A program made the translations under genes and the position numbers. The notes beneath the pieces are model-generated. The model did not search any database, had not been told where the DNA came from, and was given only the letters and a program-made list of their open reading frames with translations. A stretch of 64,000 nucleotides of DNA from Streptococcus salivarius (GTDB lineage Bacteria > Bacillota > Bacilli > Lactobacillales > Streptococcaceae), in assembly GCF_002094975.1 (NCBI RefSeq), contig NZ_CP015283.1, positions 1,101,501 to 1,165,500 of the forward strand, given 5' to 3'. Shown one piece after another: positions 28,401-37,300 of the stretch; positions within the stretch are counted from its first letter, which is position 1, and the number at the start of each line of letters is the position of its first letter.

Positions 28401-31400
28401 ATACGTTGTTTCTACAGAAAAATTCGATATCACAGGCGACAAGTTGCTTGACGATGATTCTGAATTGACAGACAAGTATGGTGATACAAACGCCAACCCA
28501 TATGTGGATGGTACAGCTAACAATGAACCAGAAAACTTGAATACGAAGACAGTGAAACCAGGCTCTAAATTGGTTTACCAAGTATGGTTGGATACAAAAC
28601 AATTTAGCGCAACCAACACTGAAAATATTCAAACAGTCGGCATCACAGATAACTATGATGAAGCCAAGTTGGATGTGAACTCAATCAAGGTTTACGATAG
28701 TGTGACAGGTTCAGACGTTACTTCTAAGTTTGATATCGCAAACACTGGTGGCGTGATTACAGCGACCCTTAAAGCTGGCTTCACGAAATCACTTGGCGAT
28801 GCCAACAACACTCAAATCATTGATACAACTAAGTTTGCATTTGGTCGTTACTATAAATTTGATATTGTGACAACCGTGAAAACGGATGCCCCAGCAGGAA
28901 AAGATATCGAAAATACAGCTGGTCAAATTGTTCACTACTACAACCCAAGAACCAACACAGTTGAAAAACCAGAAAAACCAACTGAAAAACGTGTAAATAG
29001 CGTTCCAGTTCCACTTGAGTTGAATTTCACTAAGAAACTTGATGGTCGTCAACTTAAAGCTAACGAATTTACATTTGTTCTTAAGAAAGATGGCGTTGAA
29101 GTAGAACGTGCGAAAAATGGTGCTCCTGATGCAACTACTGGTATCGCTAAGATTAACTTCACGAAACTTGAATTTGGTAAGGATGATATTGGCAAAACTT
29201 ACAATTATACAGTGGAAGAAGTTAAAGGAACAGATTCAACAGTGTCTTACGATGGCATGGTTGCAACAGTAAGGGTTTCAATTTCTCATGATGGTACGGC
29301 AAAAGCAATCGTGAAGAATGTTGTAGACGCACCAGACAAAGAGTTCGATAACCGTGTGACACCACCAGAAGAACCTAAGTTTAACCCAGAGAAATATGTT
29401 GTTAGAGATGAAGACTTTGATTTAACTGGTAAGAAACTTTTGGATGATGATTCTGAGTTAGCTGATAAATACGGCGATACTAAGATTAATCCTTACGCAG
29501 ATAAATCTAATAATAATGAAAAAGTTACTGTCCGTAATGATAAGGGCGAGTTGGAAGAAGTCTTTGAGAACCTCAATACTCAGCCTGTTAAACGTGGTCA
29601 GAAATTCTACTATCAAGTATGGCTTGATACAACTCAATTTAGTGCTAACAATAAGGAAAATATCCAAACTGTTGGTATCACAGACAATTATGATGAATCA
29701 AAATTGATTGTGACTAAAAACACTATTAAGGTTTATGATGGTGAGACTGGTGCAGATGTGACATCTAAGTTTGACGTTGCTGTTACTAACGGTATTATCA
29801 CTGCAAACTTGAAATCAGGCTTTACGAAGTCACTAGGTGATGCAAATAATACTCAAGTTATTGATACAACTAAGTTTGAATTTGGTCGTTACTACAAAGT
29901 AGTTATACCTGCTACAGTTAGTCAAGATGCTTACGATGGTTCTGAAATCGAAAATACTGCGACACAAACGGTTCATTATTATAACCCAAGAACGCATAAA
30001 GTTGAGACTCCAGATAAGCCAACACAAAAACGTGTTAATAACATTCCAACAGCTATTCAGCTAATCTTTGGTAAGACACTCAATGGTCGCAAATTGCAAG
30101 CAGACGAATTTAGCTTTGTCTTGAAAGATAAAGAAACTAATAAGATTCTTGAGAAGGCTAAGAATGATGCAGATGGTAAAGTTACCTTCAAGACAATCAA
30201 CTATTCAAAAGCTGATATTGGTCATACATTTAACTATATTGTTGAAGAAGAGAAAGGTGACAAACCAGGTATTACTTATGATGATATGAAGGTTAACGTG
30301 ACTGTTCAAGTTATTCAGCCTTCTTCTGGTGATCAGTTGTCAACAGTTATCTCTTATGCTACTGAAGGTGGAGATGCCTTTACTGCGGATGATACAGTAT
30401 TTGACAATAACGTAACACCAAACTTCAAACCAGAGAAGTATGTTGTTTCTAAAGAAAAATTTGATCTTAAGGGCACAAAACTTCTCGATGATGATGCGCC
30501 TAACGGTAAGGTTGAAGCTGAAAACTTGAATCACCATACACTTACTCGTGGTCAGAAATTCTACTACCAAGTATGGCTTGATACTCGTGAATTTACAGCT
30601 GAAAGCAATATCCAATCAGTAGGAATCACAGATGACTATGATGAAGCTAAACTTGATATTGATGAGTCAGCAATCAAGGTTTACGATGGTGAAACAGATG
30701 TTACTGATAAATTTGATATTTCAATCAAAAACGGTGTCATCTACGCAACTTCTAAACCAAGTTTGACTAAACCTATTAGTGCAACTGATGCGACTCCAGT
30801 TATTGATACGACTAAGTTTGCCTTTGGACGTTACTATAAATTTGATATCCCAGCAACTGTTAAAAATATTAAAGACAATGACGGTGTTGAGTTTAGTAAT
30901 ACGGCCAATGAAATTGTTCATCAATACAACCCTTACAATAAGCAAGTTACAACTCCTAAAAAACCAACTCAAACACGTGAAAATAACGTTCCAGTTCCAC
31001 TTGAGTTTAACTATACTAAGAAACTTGAAGGACGTGAGTTGACTGCAGGTGAGTTCAGCTTCTTATTGAAAGACCAAGATGGAAAAGTCCTTCAAACTGT
31101 ATCAAATGATAAAGACGGACATATCAAGTTTGAACAACTCTTGTTCAGCAAGGCTGATCTTGGTAAGACATTTACTTATACTGTAGAAGAAGTCAATGAC
31201 AATAAACCTGGTATTTCTTACGATGCTATGAAAGCAACGGTGACAGTACAAGTAACTAAGGATGGTAAAATTCTTAAGACTGTCGTTAATCATGCTTCAG
31301 CAGGTGGAAATGCTACAGATGCTAACGACAAAGAGTTCAACAACAAGGTGGTTCCACCAGAAAAACCTAAGTTCCAACCAGAGAAATATGTTGTAAACCA

Positions 31401-32730
31401 AGAGAAATTTGACATTACTGGTGATAAACTCGTTGATGATGATAAAGAGTTGGCAGACAAGTATGCGGATACTAATGCGAACCCATACGTAGACAAGACA
31501 GACAACAACGAGAAAGAAAACTTGAATACTAAGACTGTGAAACGTGGCGATAAATTGGTTTACCAAGTATGGCTTGATACAACTAAATTTGACGCAAACA
31601 ACAAGGATTATATTCAAACCGTTGGTATCACTGATAACTACGATGAGAAGAAACTTAATGTTAAGCAATCAGATATCAAAGCATACGATGGTAAAACTGG
31701 TAAAGATGTTACAGCAATGTTCGATATCAAGGTTGAAAACGGTGTGATTACAGCCAACCTTAAAGATGGCTTCACTAAGTCACTTGGTGATAAAGATAAT
31801 ACCCAAATTATCGATACAACTAAGTTTGCCTTTGGTCGTTACTATAAGTTTGACATTCCGGCAATTGTTAAAGACAGTAAGAATGAAAAAGGTGAGTTTG
31901 ACGTACCTTCTGGTTCAGATATTGAAAACACAGCGGGACAAACAGTTCACTACTACGACCCAACAGTTAAGAAGGTCGTGAAAACACCTGAAAAACCAAC
32001 TGAAAAACGTGTTGTTAACATTTCAGCTAGTGTTACGTTTGAATTCACTAAAAAACTAGAAGGTCGTGACCTTAAGGCTGGTGAGTTTAGCTTTGTACTT
32101 AAGGATAGAAAAGGTAAAGTGATTGAAACTGTAAGCAATGATGCTGACGGTAAGATTAAGTTCTCAGCACTTGAGTACAAACATGGTGAAGAAGGTATCC
32201 ACTTCTACACGGTTGAAGAAGTGAAAGGTAATGATACTACAGTAACTTACGATAAGATGGTAGCTAAAGTTACTGTTTTGGTAGCTAAGGGTGGTAACGT
32301 TATGACAGTAACTTCTAAATTGCCAGAAGATACTGAGTTCAACAACATTGTAACGCCACCGACACCACCAACTCCAGTGGTGCCACCAGTTACACCACCG
32401 ACACCACCAACTCCAGTGGTGCCACCAGTTACACCACCAACACCACCAACTCCAGTGGTGCCACCAGTTACACCGCCAACACCACCAACTCCAGTGGTAC
32501 CACCGGTTACACCGCCAACACCACCAACTCCAGTGGTGCCACCGGTTACACCACCGACACCACCAACTCCAGTAGTACCACCAGTTACACCACCGACATC
32601 TCCAGAAGTATCTAGAGAACAGGGTCTTCCTAAGACTGGTGAGAACAAGTCTGTAGTAGCAATGGCATTCGGAGGACTCCTTGCGGCAGCTGGACTTGGT
32701 TTGGCAGGAAAACGAAAAAAAGAAGACTAA
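22426..32730 (+). CDS. Giant LPxTG wall-anchored fibre protein 1 (3434 aa)
   Basis: The protein opens with a YSIRK-type signal peptide (FSLRKYSFGVASVLLG, cleavage probably after VQA). A Ser/Thr/Ala/Pro-rich stretch runs to about residue 240, with an Arg cluster (SRSSRRRRD), then a unique N-terminal domain to about 818. Residues 819-3309 hold ten pilin-type isopeptide-linkage domains (FTK-start, YTVEEV, EFNN end). From residue 1337 these alternate with six antigen I/II C-terminal-type domains (PEKYVV...DITG start, FGRYYK, IENTA). Six 13-residue proline repeats form the wall-spanning stalk. The LPKTG motif (3401-3405), hydrophobic segment and KRKKED tail complete a sortase A signal. SD AGAGGGAG precedes the ATG. 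Role: long adhesive surface fibre; ligand unknown. Confidence 0.93.
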   Translation: MKDFFNRRQRFSLRKYSFGVASVLLGTALFAAHSVQADEVATPTVSAGNPGTSVAGESSSSLVNTTTTAPQSNPAASVTSPSASATSTSTVALVSPASEVASASTTETTSTAAAPATTATAAATASSTPTAAGTTSVGSAPSSSTGTTSTSAVTPTAVQPTVEQPVASTTQPTATTQPVSTPTATQPVASTQPTSASVAQPATTTLTTSTPSPTSVANTAALTTMLTANPMSAAGTAPEVRSRSSRRRRDAANPVTTNYTTGPATATPAMSDPNGATISSRPLVVPTPKDSGQHVTTGIDFQLNPNPSQYTFAVTDLNSFNATYNKKYYYRLSKPYNASNDITIELVDGQNNNVVETKSINGSGTVSLGQSILAPLTGSSQAYIEFRFENIQDADKSSRPALRATWKVSGLVQNFAGQRSGIQIYDVANKANEGTSITDPQYYIPRLTDKTTYYKAVDRGTRQDVSRTEGIATITTAKRSNDVKNSDIVARYADGTVDVRNENGQIVNKTTYVNVDRNNINPQEYKEDGAEINLGTYTSTGMEGQNLTASGLRAFEGYKLYQTADSRSLIDVLKQPFHVGQRWFDVANAQGGVKRIKEVVSEDGTVRIEMWAIKSDSLNKISSDLNTDGYFKVYETVIPPGKNNYDVRPQDAGKDIDVSDPGWNQDNNTPQIPKPGFEYIDSLKSKLVQGKPFTIFSDKQVTNYKGDLQFEKTENNVTTLLFKRPNGTFYKMDKEYLQDASGNPTGKVNMKETDVSATDANGYKPTYVSKGEFYVNRGDKDNAYSINGTPVSSGNVFRLQNDLNPVYRTVYYYAKPEPVKVKLQFTKALAGRTLQDGEFDFKIQDTASGYNETVSNQNGKVTFSELTFTKPGVYTYKVNEVPGTDTDVDYDGMESTVTITVTEKNAIGDLDAKVTYTSINGQDDSGNTTDTNVSATNPTVRTGTDTEFNNFVVAPVNVEFDFTKKLSGRNLKANEFTFNLLNEAGAVVGTAKNDLNGNIKFTGIKYKVSDLGTNSAGKRNDSKTFNYTVKEVVPTTAEAGMSYDQMEAKVAVTVTKTGHTLTTATTYSSVNGIDANGNPTTGVDKEFNNTFTPNPVKVNLEFDKSLSNGTLNAGDFSFKLTGDGNVNETVTNKANGKINFSTLSFDKAGVYNYTVKEVAGTNTDVDYDAMTINVKVTVTKDANTGLLSASTVMTSSGGEATDANDRVFNNFVVPPVPVNVNFTKALAGRTLVAGEFTFEMKDENGVVVATGTNDEHGVVTFNQLPEVKNAQVGKVIKYKVTEKVPANKEFGVTYDNMVAEVSVTVSKNADHTLKATVTYPGGDTEFNNVVTPPTEPKFQPEKFIVNKKKFDITGNKLMDDDNELTNEYTETNADPYVDKTNNNEPENLNTKTVKKGDEIVYQVWLDTTNLKASDNIQAVGITDKYEADKLKINVADIKAYDSVTGADVTSKFVITVNNGEITATSKNEFIKDKVIDTTKFEFGRYYKFDIPATVKMTTPNGVDIENTANQIVHQYDPTKRDITKPEKPTQKRVVNLPVPLEFDFTKKLDGRNLVENEFTFVLKKDGVAIQTVKNSAPDATTGIAKIAFKPLEFTKADAGNTFTYTVEEVAGTDATVSYDNMVATIKVEVKHDGTTKTTVVNMLQDAPDKEFNNTVKPPEEPKFNPEKYVVSKEKFDITGDKLLDDDSELADKYGDTKVNPYADGTANNEPENLNTKTVKPGSKLVYQVWLDTTQFSATNTENIQTVGITDNYDEDKLDVNSIKVYDSVTGADVTSKFDIANTGGVITATLKAGFTKSLGDANNTQIIDTTKFEFGRYYKVDIVTTVKTTVEPGKDIENTAGQIVHYYNPRTNKVEKPEKPTQKRVNSVPVPLELKFTKALAGRQLKANEFEFVLEKDGVEVERVKNDAAGKINFKKLEFGNDDLGKTYNYTVHEVTGSDATVTYDTMVATVRVSISHDGTAKAIVKNVVDAPDKEFNNKVKPPEEPKFNPEKYVVSTEKFDITGDKLLDDDSELTDKYGDTNANPYVDGTANNEPENLNTKTVKPGSKLVYQVWLDTKQFSATNTENIQTVGITDNYDEAKLDVNSIKVYDSVTGSDVTSKFDIANTGGVITATLKAGFTKSLGDANNTQIIDTTKFAFGRYYKFDIVTTVKTDAPAGKDIENTAGQIVHYYNPRTNTVEKPEKPTEKRVNSVPVPLELNFTKKLDGRQLKANEFTFVLKKDGVEVERAKNGAPDATTGIAKINFTKLEFGKDDIGKTYNYTVEEVKGTDSTVSYDGMVATVRVSISHDGTAKAIVKNVVDAPDKEFDNRVTPPEEPKFNPEKYVVRDEDFDLTGKKLLDDDSELADKYGDTKINPYADKSNNNEKVTVRNDKGELEEVFENLNTQPVKRGQKFYYQVWLDTTQFSANNKENIQTVGITDNYDESKLIVTKNTIKVYDGETGADVTSKFDVAVTNGIITANLKSGFTKSLGDANNTQVIDTTKFEFGRYYKVVIPATVSQDAYDGSEIENTATQTVHYYNPRTHKVETPDKPTQKRVNNIPTAIQLIFGKTLNGRKLQADEFSFVLKDKETNKILEKAKNDADGKVTFKTINYSKADIGHTFNYIVEEEKGDKPGITYDDMKVNVTVQVIQPSSGDQLSTVISYATEGGDAFTADDTVFDNNVTPNFKPEKYVVSKEKFDLKGTKLLDDDAPNGKVEAENLNHHTLTRGQKFYYQVWLDTREFTAESNIQSVGITDDYDEAKLDIDESAIKVYDGETDVTDKFDISIKNGVIYATSKPSLTKPISATDATPVIDTTKFAFGRYYKFDIPATVKNIKDNDGVEFSNTANEIVHQYNPYNKQVTTPKKPTQTRENNVPVPLEFNYTKKLEGRELTAGEFSFLLKDQDGKVLQTVSNDKDGHIKFEQLLFSKADLGKTFTYTVEEVNDNKPGISYDAMKATVTVQVTKDGKILKTVVNHASAGGNATDANDKEFNNKVVPPEKPKFQPEKYVVNQEKFDITGDKLVDDDKELADKYADTNANPYVDKTDNNEKENLNTKTVKRGDKLVYQVWLDTTKFDANNKDYIQTVGITDNYDEKKLNVKQSDIKAYDGKTGKDVTAMFDIKVENGVITANLKDGFTKSLGDKDNTQIIDTTKFAFGRYYKFDIPAIVKDSKNEKGEFDVPSGSDIENTAGQTVHYYDPTVKKVVKTPEKPTEKRVVNISASVTFEFTKKLEGRDLKAGEFSFVLKDRKGKVIETVSNDADGKIKFSALEYKHGEEGIHFYTVEEVKGNDTTVTYDKMVAKVTVLVAKGGNVMTVTSKLPEDTEFNNIVTPPTPPTPVVPPVTPPTPPTPVVPPVTPPTPPTPVVPPVTPPTPPTPVVPPVTPPTPPTPVVPPVTPPTPPTPVVPPVTPPTSPEVSREQGLPKTGENKSVVAMAFGGLLAAAGLGLAGKRKKED
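24880..32350 (+). repeat. Isopeptide-domain repeat array of fibre protein 1
   Basis: Four pilin-type domains come first, then six antigen I/II-type plus pilin-type couplets of about 325 residues. The couplets starting near 27412 and 28387 match with a 975-bp period and are the most alike. The Lys in FTK, the Glu in VEEV and the Asn in EFNN recur in nearly every pilin-type unit, as needed for Lys-Asn isopeptide bonds. The seventh, eighth and other variants read EFDN or FDNN. Confidence 0.85.
32353..32586 (+). repeat. Proline-rich stalk repeats
   Basis: Six in-frame copies of a 39-base unit encode TPPTPPTPVVPPV (residues 3310-3387). They form the extended segment that crosses the peptidoglycan just before the sortase motif. 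Silent differences between copies show they are not all recent. Confidence 0.92.
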
Positions 32731-32782
32731 GATAATAATAGGCGTAAAAATAAGATAGTTAGTAAGATTATTTCAGTTTTCA

Positions 32783-32825
32783 AAAAGAGAGGCTTGACCG
32801 AATAAGGTCAGGCTTCTTTTTGTTC
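32783..32825 (+). terminator. Terminator of fibre gene 1
   Basis: A long stem (arms 32783-32799 and 32806-32822 with a few G-U pairs) encloses GAATAA and ends in a T-run. The preceding TTTCAGTTTT is shared with the flank of the second fibre gene. Confidence 0.88.
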
Positions 32826-32870
32826 GGCACTTAAAAATATCGTAAGTGACCAATAATGAAGTCAATTAAG

Positions 32871-32907
32871 AAGTTCCAAAGTCTTTATGGGCTGTGGAAC
32901 TTTTTTT
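32871..32907 (+). terminator. Second, orphan terminator
   Basis: AAGTTCCA (32871-32878) pairs with TGGAACTT (32895-32902) followed by seven T residues. It lies about 45 bases after the first terminator with no gene between them, so it may be the leftover end of a lost gene. Confidence 0.75.
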
Positions 32908-34180
32908 ATAATTAGCTAACTTATTACATGGACATGTGTGAGGAGGGTGATCTGATTGTTTCTCTCACAAGAGATGAGCAGATTCAAATTGATATTAACT
33001 TCTTCATGACAGTAGATTAGTACTTTCAAATAAAATATATTATGAATGATGTGGGTAATGGTAGAAGCTGATAAAAGACTTTGAGCTATTGTCTATTTAG
33101 TTATGGTGAATTTGATAATCTTGCAGTCACAATAGAAGCATCTTATCTAGGGGCTACACCATCATTTTTTGATTGAGAAATCAGAAAAAATCAAAGTTTA
33201 AGTTCTCTTATGAACTTTCAATAGACTATCATTACTCATTTTATGATTAAGATGATGGGAGGTAGAAGTTTCATAGAAGCAATAGGGAGCGACATTAAAG
33301 ATAACATCTAGTAGTCCGATTAGTTAACAGTATTGGAAAGGGAGGAGACTTTCTGATAGTTGTTTTGTAATTGGGTACTCAAAGATCTCTTATAAGATAG
33401 AAATGTATTACTTGTACTATTTGAGTATTGAAATTATTTCGTAATATCGTTGGTTATTCTTTCATTTGTATTTGAATAAGATACTAGTAGGCATAATTTT
33501 TCTCACAGGTTTTGTTATCTTTTGATTTTTTGAAGTTAGAAAATACTAGGACTCACTCTCTATTAATCCTAACTTATGAGACTCTTTTTTAAGTTGAATA
33601 TTAGTATGCTAAACAGGTGAGAGCAATTATGGATGTTGGATTGTTGCAAACTTTCTTTAAGATTTTACTAGTGTTAATGAAGAAATACTGTTAAACGAAG
33701 AAGATGTTAGTATTATTTTAGACGGATAAAGTTATTCTAAGGTTAGGACTAGATGTATATGCCATTTTCATTAAAGATAAAAATATCTATATGAGTGTAA
33801 AAGGGAAAGAAATGAGAGGTTGTGTGCGTATATTGCCATTATTATGGATCAAAGTGAGAATAATATAGTGTATATTATAAGATGTTAATTTATTTTTATA
33901 ATATTATTTCTTTCGGATTATAGGTTTAAATTACTATTTTTAGAACTTACTTCTGTTTATATATGGTGATTCAAGTATTTATGGAACATGAGATGGGTTT
34001 GGAATCTTTGACGCTTTTATTAGAAAATAACAAATGTAATCCGAGTTAATTTATTTTAGAAAAGCGTAATTTATATAATGAAATATTAGAAAATAGTAGT
34101 TGTCGTCTTATTTTAGAAAACGCTTAACATATTATAAATAAAAGGTTTCTAACGTTTTTATGTTTTTTTGTAAATAACGT
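32908..34180. other. Gene-free, apparently decayed region between the two fibre genes
   Basis: Frames are broken by frequent stops, but short coding-like stretches remain on the plus strand. One follows a GAGGAGGG near 32940 (EEGDLIVSLTRDEQIQIDIN, ending at a TAG near 33017). Another is near 33108 (GEFDNLAVTIEASYLGATPS). A third is near 33661 (DFTSVNEEILLNEEDVSIIL). I cannot name a parent gene. The sequence is more AT-rich than the genes around it. No promoter or RNA gene is evident. Confidence 0.35.
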
Positions 34181-34191
34181 TACTCTTACAA

Positions 34192-34263
34192 TTGTCAGAC
34201 AACTAACTTTTTTTAAAAAACATTGTTTAATCACTTGACTCTAAATTGTCAGAATGTTAGAAT
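34192..34263 (+). promoter_or_regulatory. Promoter and repeated TTGTCAGA boxes of the second giant adhesin gene
   Basis: TTGACT (34235-34240) and TAGAAT (34258-34263) with a 17-base spacer repeat the layout of the first fibre gene. TTGTCAGACAA is at 34192-34202 and TTGTCAGA at 34246-34253 inside the spacer. The T/A-run between them and the later TTATAATCATGT are also kept, so the two genes are probably controlled by the same regulator. Confidence 0.7.
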
Positions 34264-34345
34264 GAAAAAGAATCATGGATATGAGGGGAATTAACTTATA
34301 ATCATGTATCTATAACTAACTATTTTTTTAGAGGGAGACTTAAAC

Positions 34346-37300
34346 ATGAAAGACATTTTCAACAGGCGCCAGCGCTTTTCATTGCGTAAATATTCATTTG
34401 GTGTCGCTTCAGTCTTGTTGGGAACGGCACTCTTTGCTGCTCACACTGCACAGGCTGATGAAGTCGTAGCATCTGATGCTTCTTCATCAAACCCTGGTTC
34501 ATCAGTTGAGGGCGAAAGTTCTTCAGAACTGGTTGAGACGAATACAGCATCAACAGCTCAAGCAGATCCTACTGCAGCTGTATCTTCAACTGAGGCAACT
34601 GCGTCAACATTTAACTTGACGCCAGAAGCTTCAACAACAGATAAGGTTGCCGCAGAGACAACTGACAAACAAGCTACAGAAACTGCGAAACCAGAAGCTT
34701 CTAAACCAGCTTCAGAGGCTGCAAAGCCAACAGAAAAAGCTACTTCAGAAGCAGCTAAGCCAGCTACAGTAGCATCAACAGCTACGGCCAGCAACAATGT
34801 TGAAACACCAGCTTCAACAAGAACAGCTTCAAACACTTCAGCTACAGCATCAACAACTGCTCCAGCAACTGAAAATACTGAATCAGCTGAAACCGCAGCA
34901 GAAGCTACAAGTGTTAGCCCACGTGTTACAGCAAATACTTACTCTGTAAGATCTGCTGCAGACCGTAGTGCAACACTTGACCGTGCTGCTAGTGATATCA
35001 CAAATGCTGGTGCTTTGGCAACAGGTCGTAGCCGTCGTCGTAATACACGTGCTTTGACAGATCACAACTATGAGGCGGTCTCTGTAGAAACTCACCTTAA
35101 AGATGGTGAAAAAGCTACTCCAGACATGACGGATCCTAATGGTGCAACTGTTCGTTCTCAAACAGTGCCATCGGGCTACCAAGCTAAAGAAGGTGACTAC
35201 TATACTTATAGTATCGTAGATCTTACTAATTTCAACAAACGTTACCATACAAATTACTATACACGTGCTTACAAGAGATTTGATGCTTCAACAGATACTA
35301 CTGTTGAATTGGTTGACAAGAACACTGGTAATGTATTAGAAACAAGAACCGTATCAGCTTCTAGTGGTATTCAAAAATTTACGACTACAAAAGCAGCCTC
35401 TAATGGGGAGTTAACTTGGCAAGTAGATTACGATAAAGGTTTAGGTGCTGGACCAGGGAAGACAGATTCACCGTTTATCCAACTTGGATATGAAGTTGGT
35501 GCAAGTATCAAGGCTTTAGTTGCTCCAGGACACAATCTAACTCCTACAGAACAAGCTTTATATGATGCAGTTTATGCTGCGCGTAATTCAACGGATATCA
35601 TCAACGTTGTAGAACCAGCATATAATGGTCGTACTATTACAGATACGAATGCTAAAATTCCATTATTTGTTCAAAAATCAACTTACTATAGAGTAGTCGA
35701 TAGAAATAATGCTTCATTTAATGCGAATAAAACAGATAAAACTGTTCAAGATTATGTACCAAATGGTAATGAAGTAACATTAGCCAACTACACGCTGAAA
35801 GCGATGGAAGGACAACACTTTACAGCATCTGGTGAACGTCAATTTGATGGTTACAAACTTTATCAAACAGCTACTCCAGATTCAACAACTGGTTATGTTA
35901 GCCGTCCTTATACAGTTGGTACCAAGTTTATGGATGCTGATCGTGCTGGAATAAAACGTATCAAAGAAATTGTTGGAGAAGATGGATCTGTTGTCATTCG
36001 TGTTTACTTATTAGATCCAAGACAACAAAACAAACGTTCTGATGGTACATTGAACACTGATGGCTATATGTTGCTAGCAGAAACCAAGCCTATTAAACCA
36101 GGTGATTATAACAAAGAAGAGTTGGTTGTTAAGAAAACACCACTTAAAACGATTGCACACACTGTAACTGATCCAAGAACAGGGGCAAAAACGAACTATC
36201 CAAATGGTAAGGATGTTCCATTTGATTTCCAAAGAGATGCTTCTTACACTCCGTATAAGACAGTATTTGTACCATTCTTGGGAGATAATATCGGTCACCT
36301 TTCTCCAAACGCACAATTAGAGCGTGGAGTAGGAGGTATTGGTACTAACGTTGACTTGCTCAACTCTTTGACGCCATACAAGCCAACAGTCTACTACTAT
36401 GTGAAGTCAGAACCTGTAACAGTGACTCCAGAAGTTGAAAAACAACTTGAAGGACGCACACTTGTTAATGGTGAATTTAGCTTTAAGATTAAAGAAGAGC
36501 AAGCTAACAAATCAGTTCCTTCATATGAAGAAACAGTAACTAACCAAAATGGTAAAGCTACATTTAGTAAATTAACATTTAACAAAGCTGGAGTATACAC
36601 TTACACAATTACTGAGGTTAAAGGCTCAGATACAAACGTCGATTATGATGCAATGACTGTTACAATGACAGTTACTGTAACTGAGAAAAATGCTGCTGGT
36701 GATTTGCAAGCTTCAGTTAAATACAGTGCTGAAGGTGGATTCAAATCAAGTGCAGATGATAAAATTTTCAATAACTACGTTGTAGCTCCAGTTAAGACTA
36801 AGTTCGACTTTAGTAAGGCTCTTGCAGGTCGTACTCTTAAAGAAGGCGAATTTACATTTGCTCTTAAAGATTCAACTGGTAATGTTCTTCAGACCAAGAA
36901 AAACAGCGCTAATGGTGTTATTGCCTTTGATGACTTGACATTTGATAATACTCAAGTTGGTACTCACAAGTATACTGTAGAAGAAGTTATCCCAGATAAT
37001 AAAGAAGCTGGTATGACTTACGATACAATGAAAGCTGAAGTAACAATCACTGTTACTAAGGAAGGCCACGTTCTTAAAGCAACTAACATTCTTCCAGCAG
37101 ATACAGAATTCAATAACACATTCACACCAGGTGCGGTTAAAGTTAACCTTGACTTTGATAAATCACTTTCAAATGGTACTTTGAACGCAGGTGACTTTAG
37201 CTTCACGTTGACTGGTGATAACAATGTTAATGAAACTGTAACCAACAAAGCTAACGGTAAGATTAACTTTAGCGAATTGTCATTTGACCATGAAGGTGTC

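Noticed and set aside
32247..32648. Gly/Val-rich minus-strand frame across the proline repeats
   Set aside because: It is the antisense shadow of the 39-base proline-stalk repeats.
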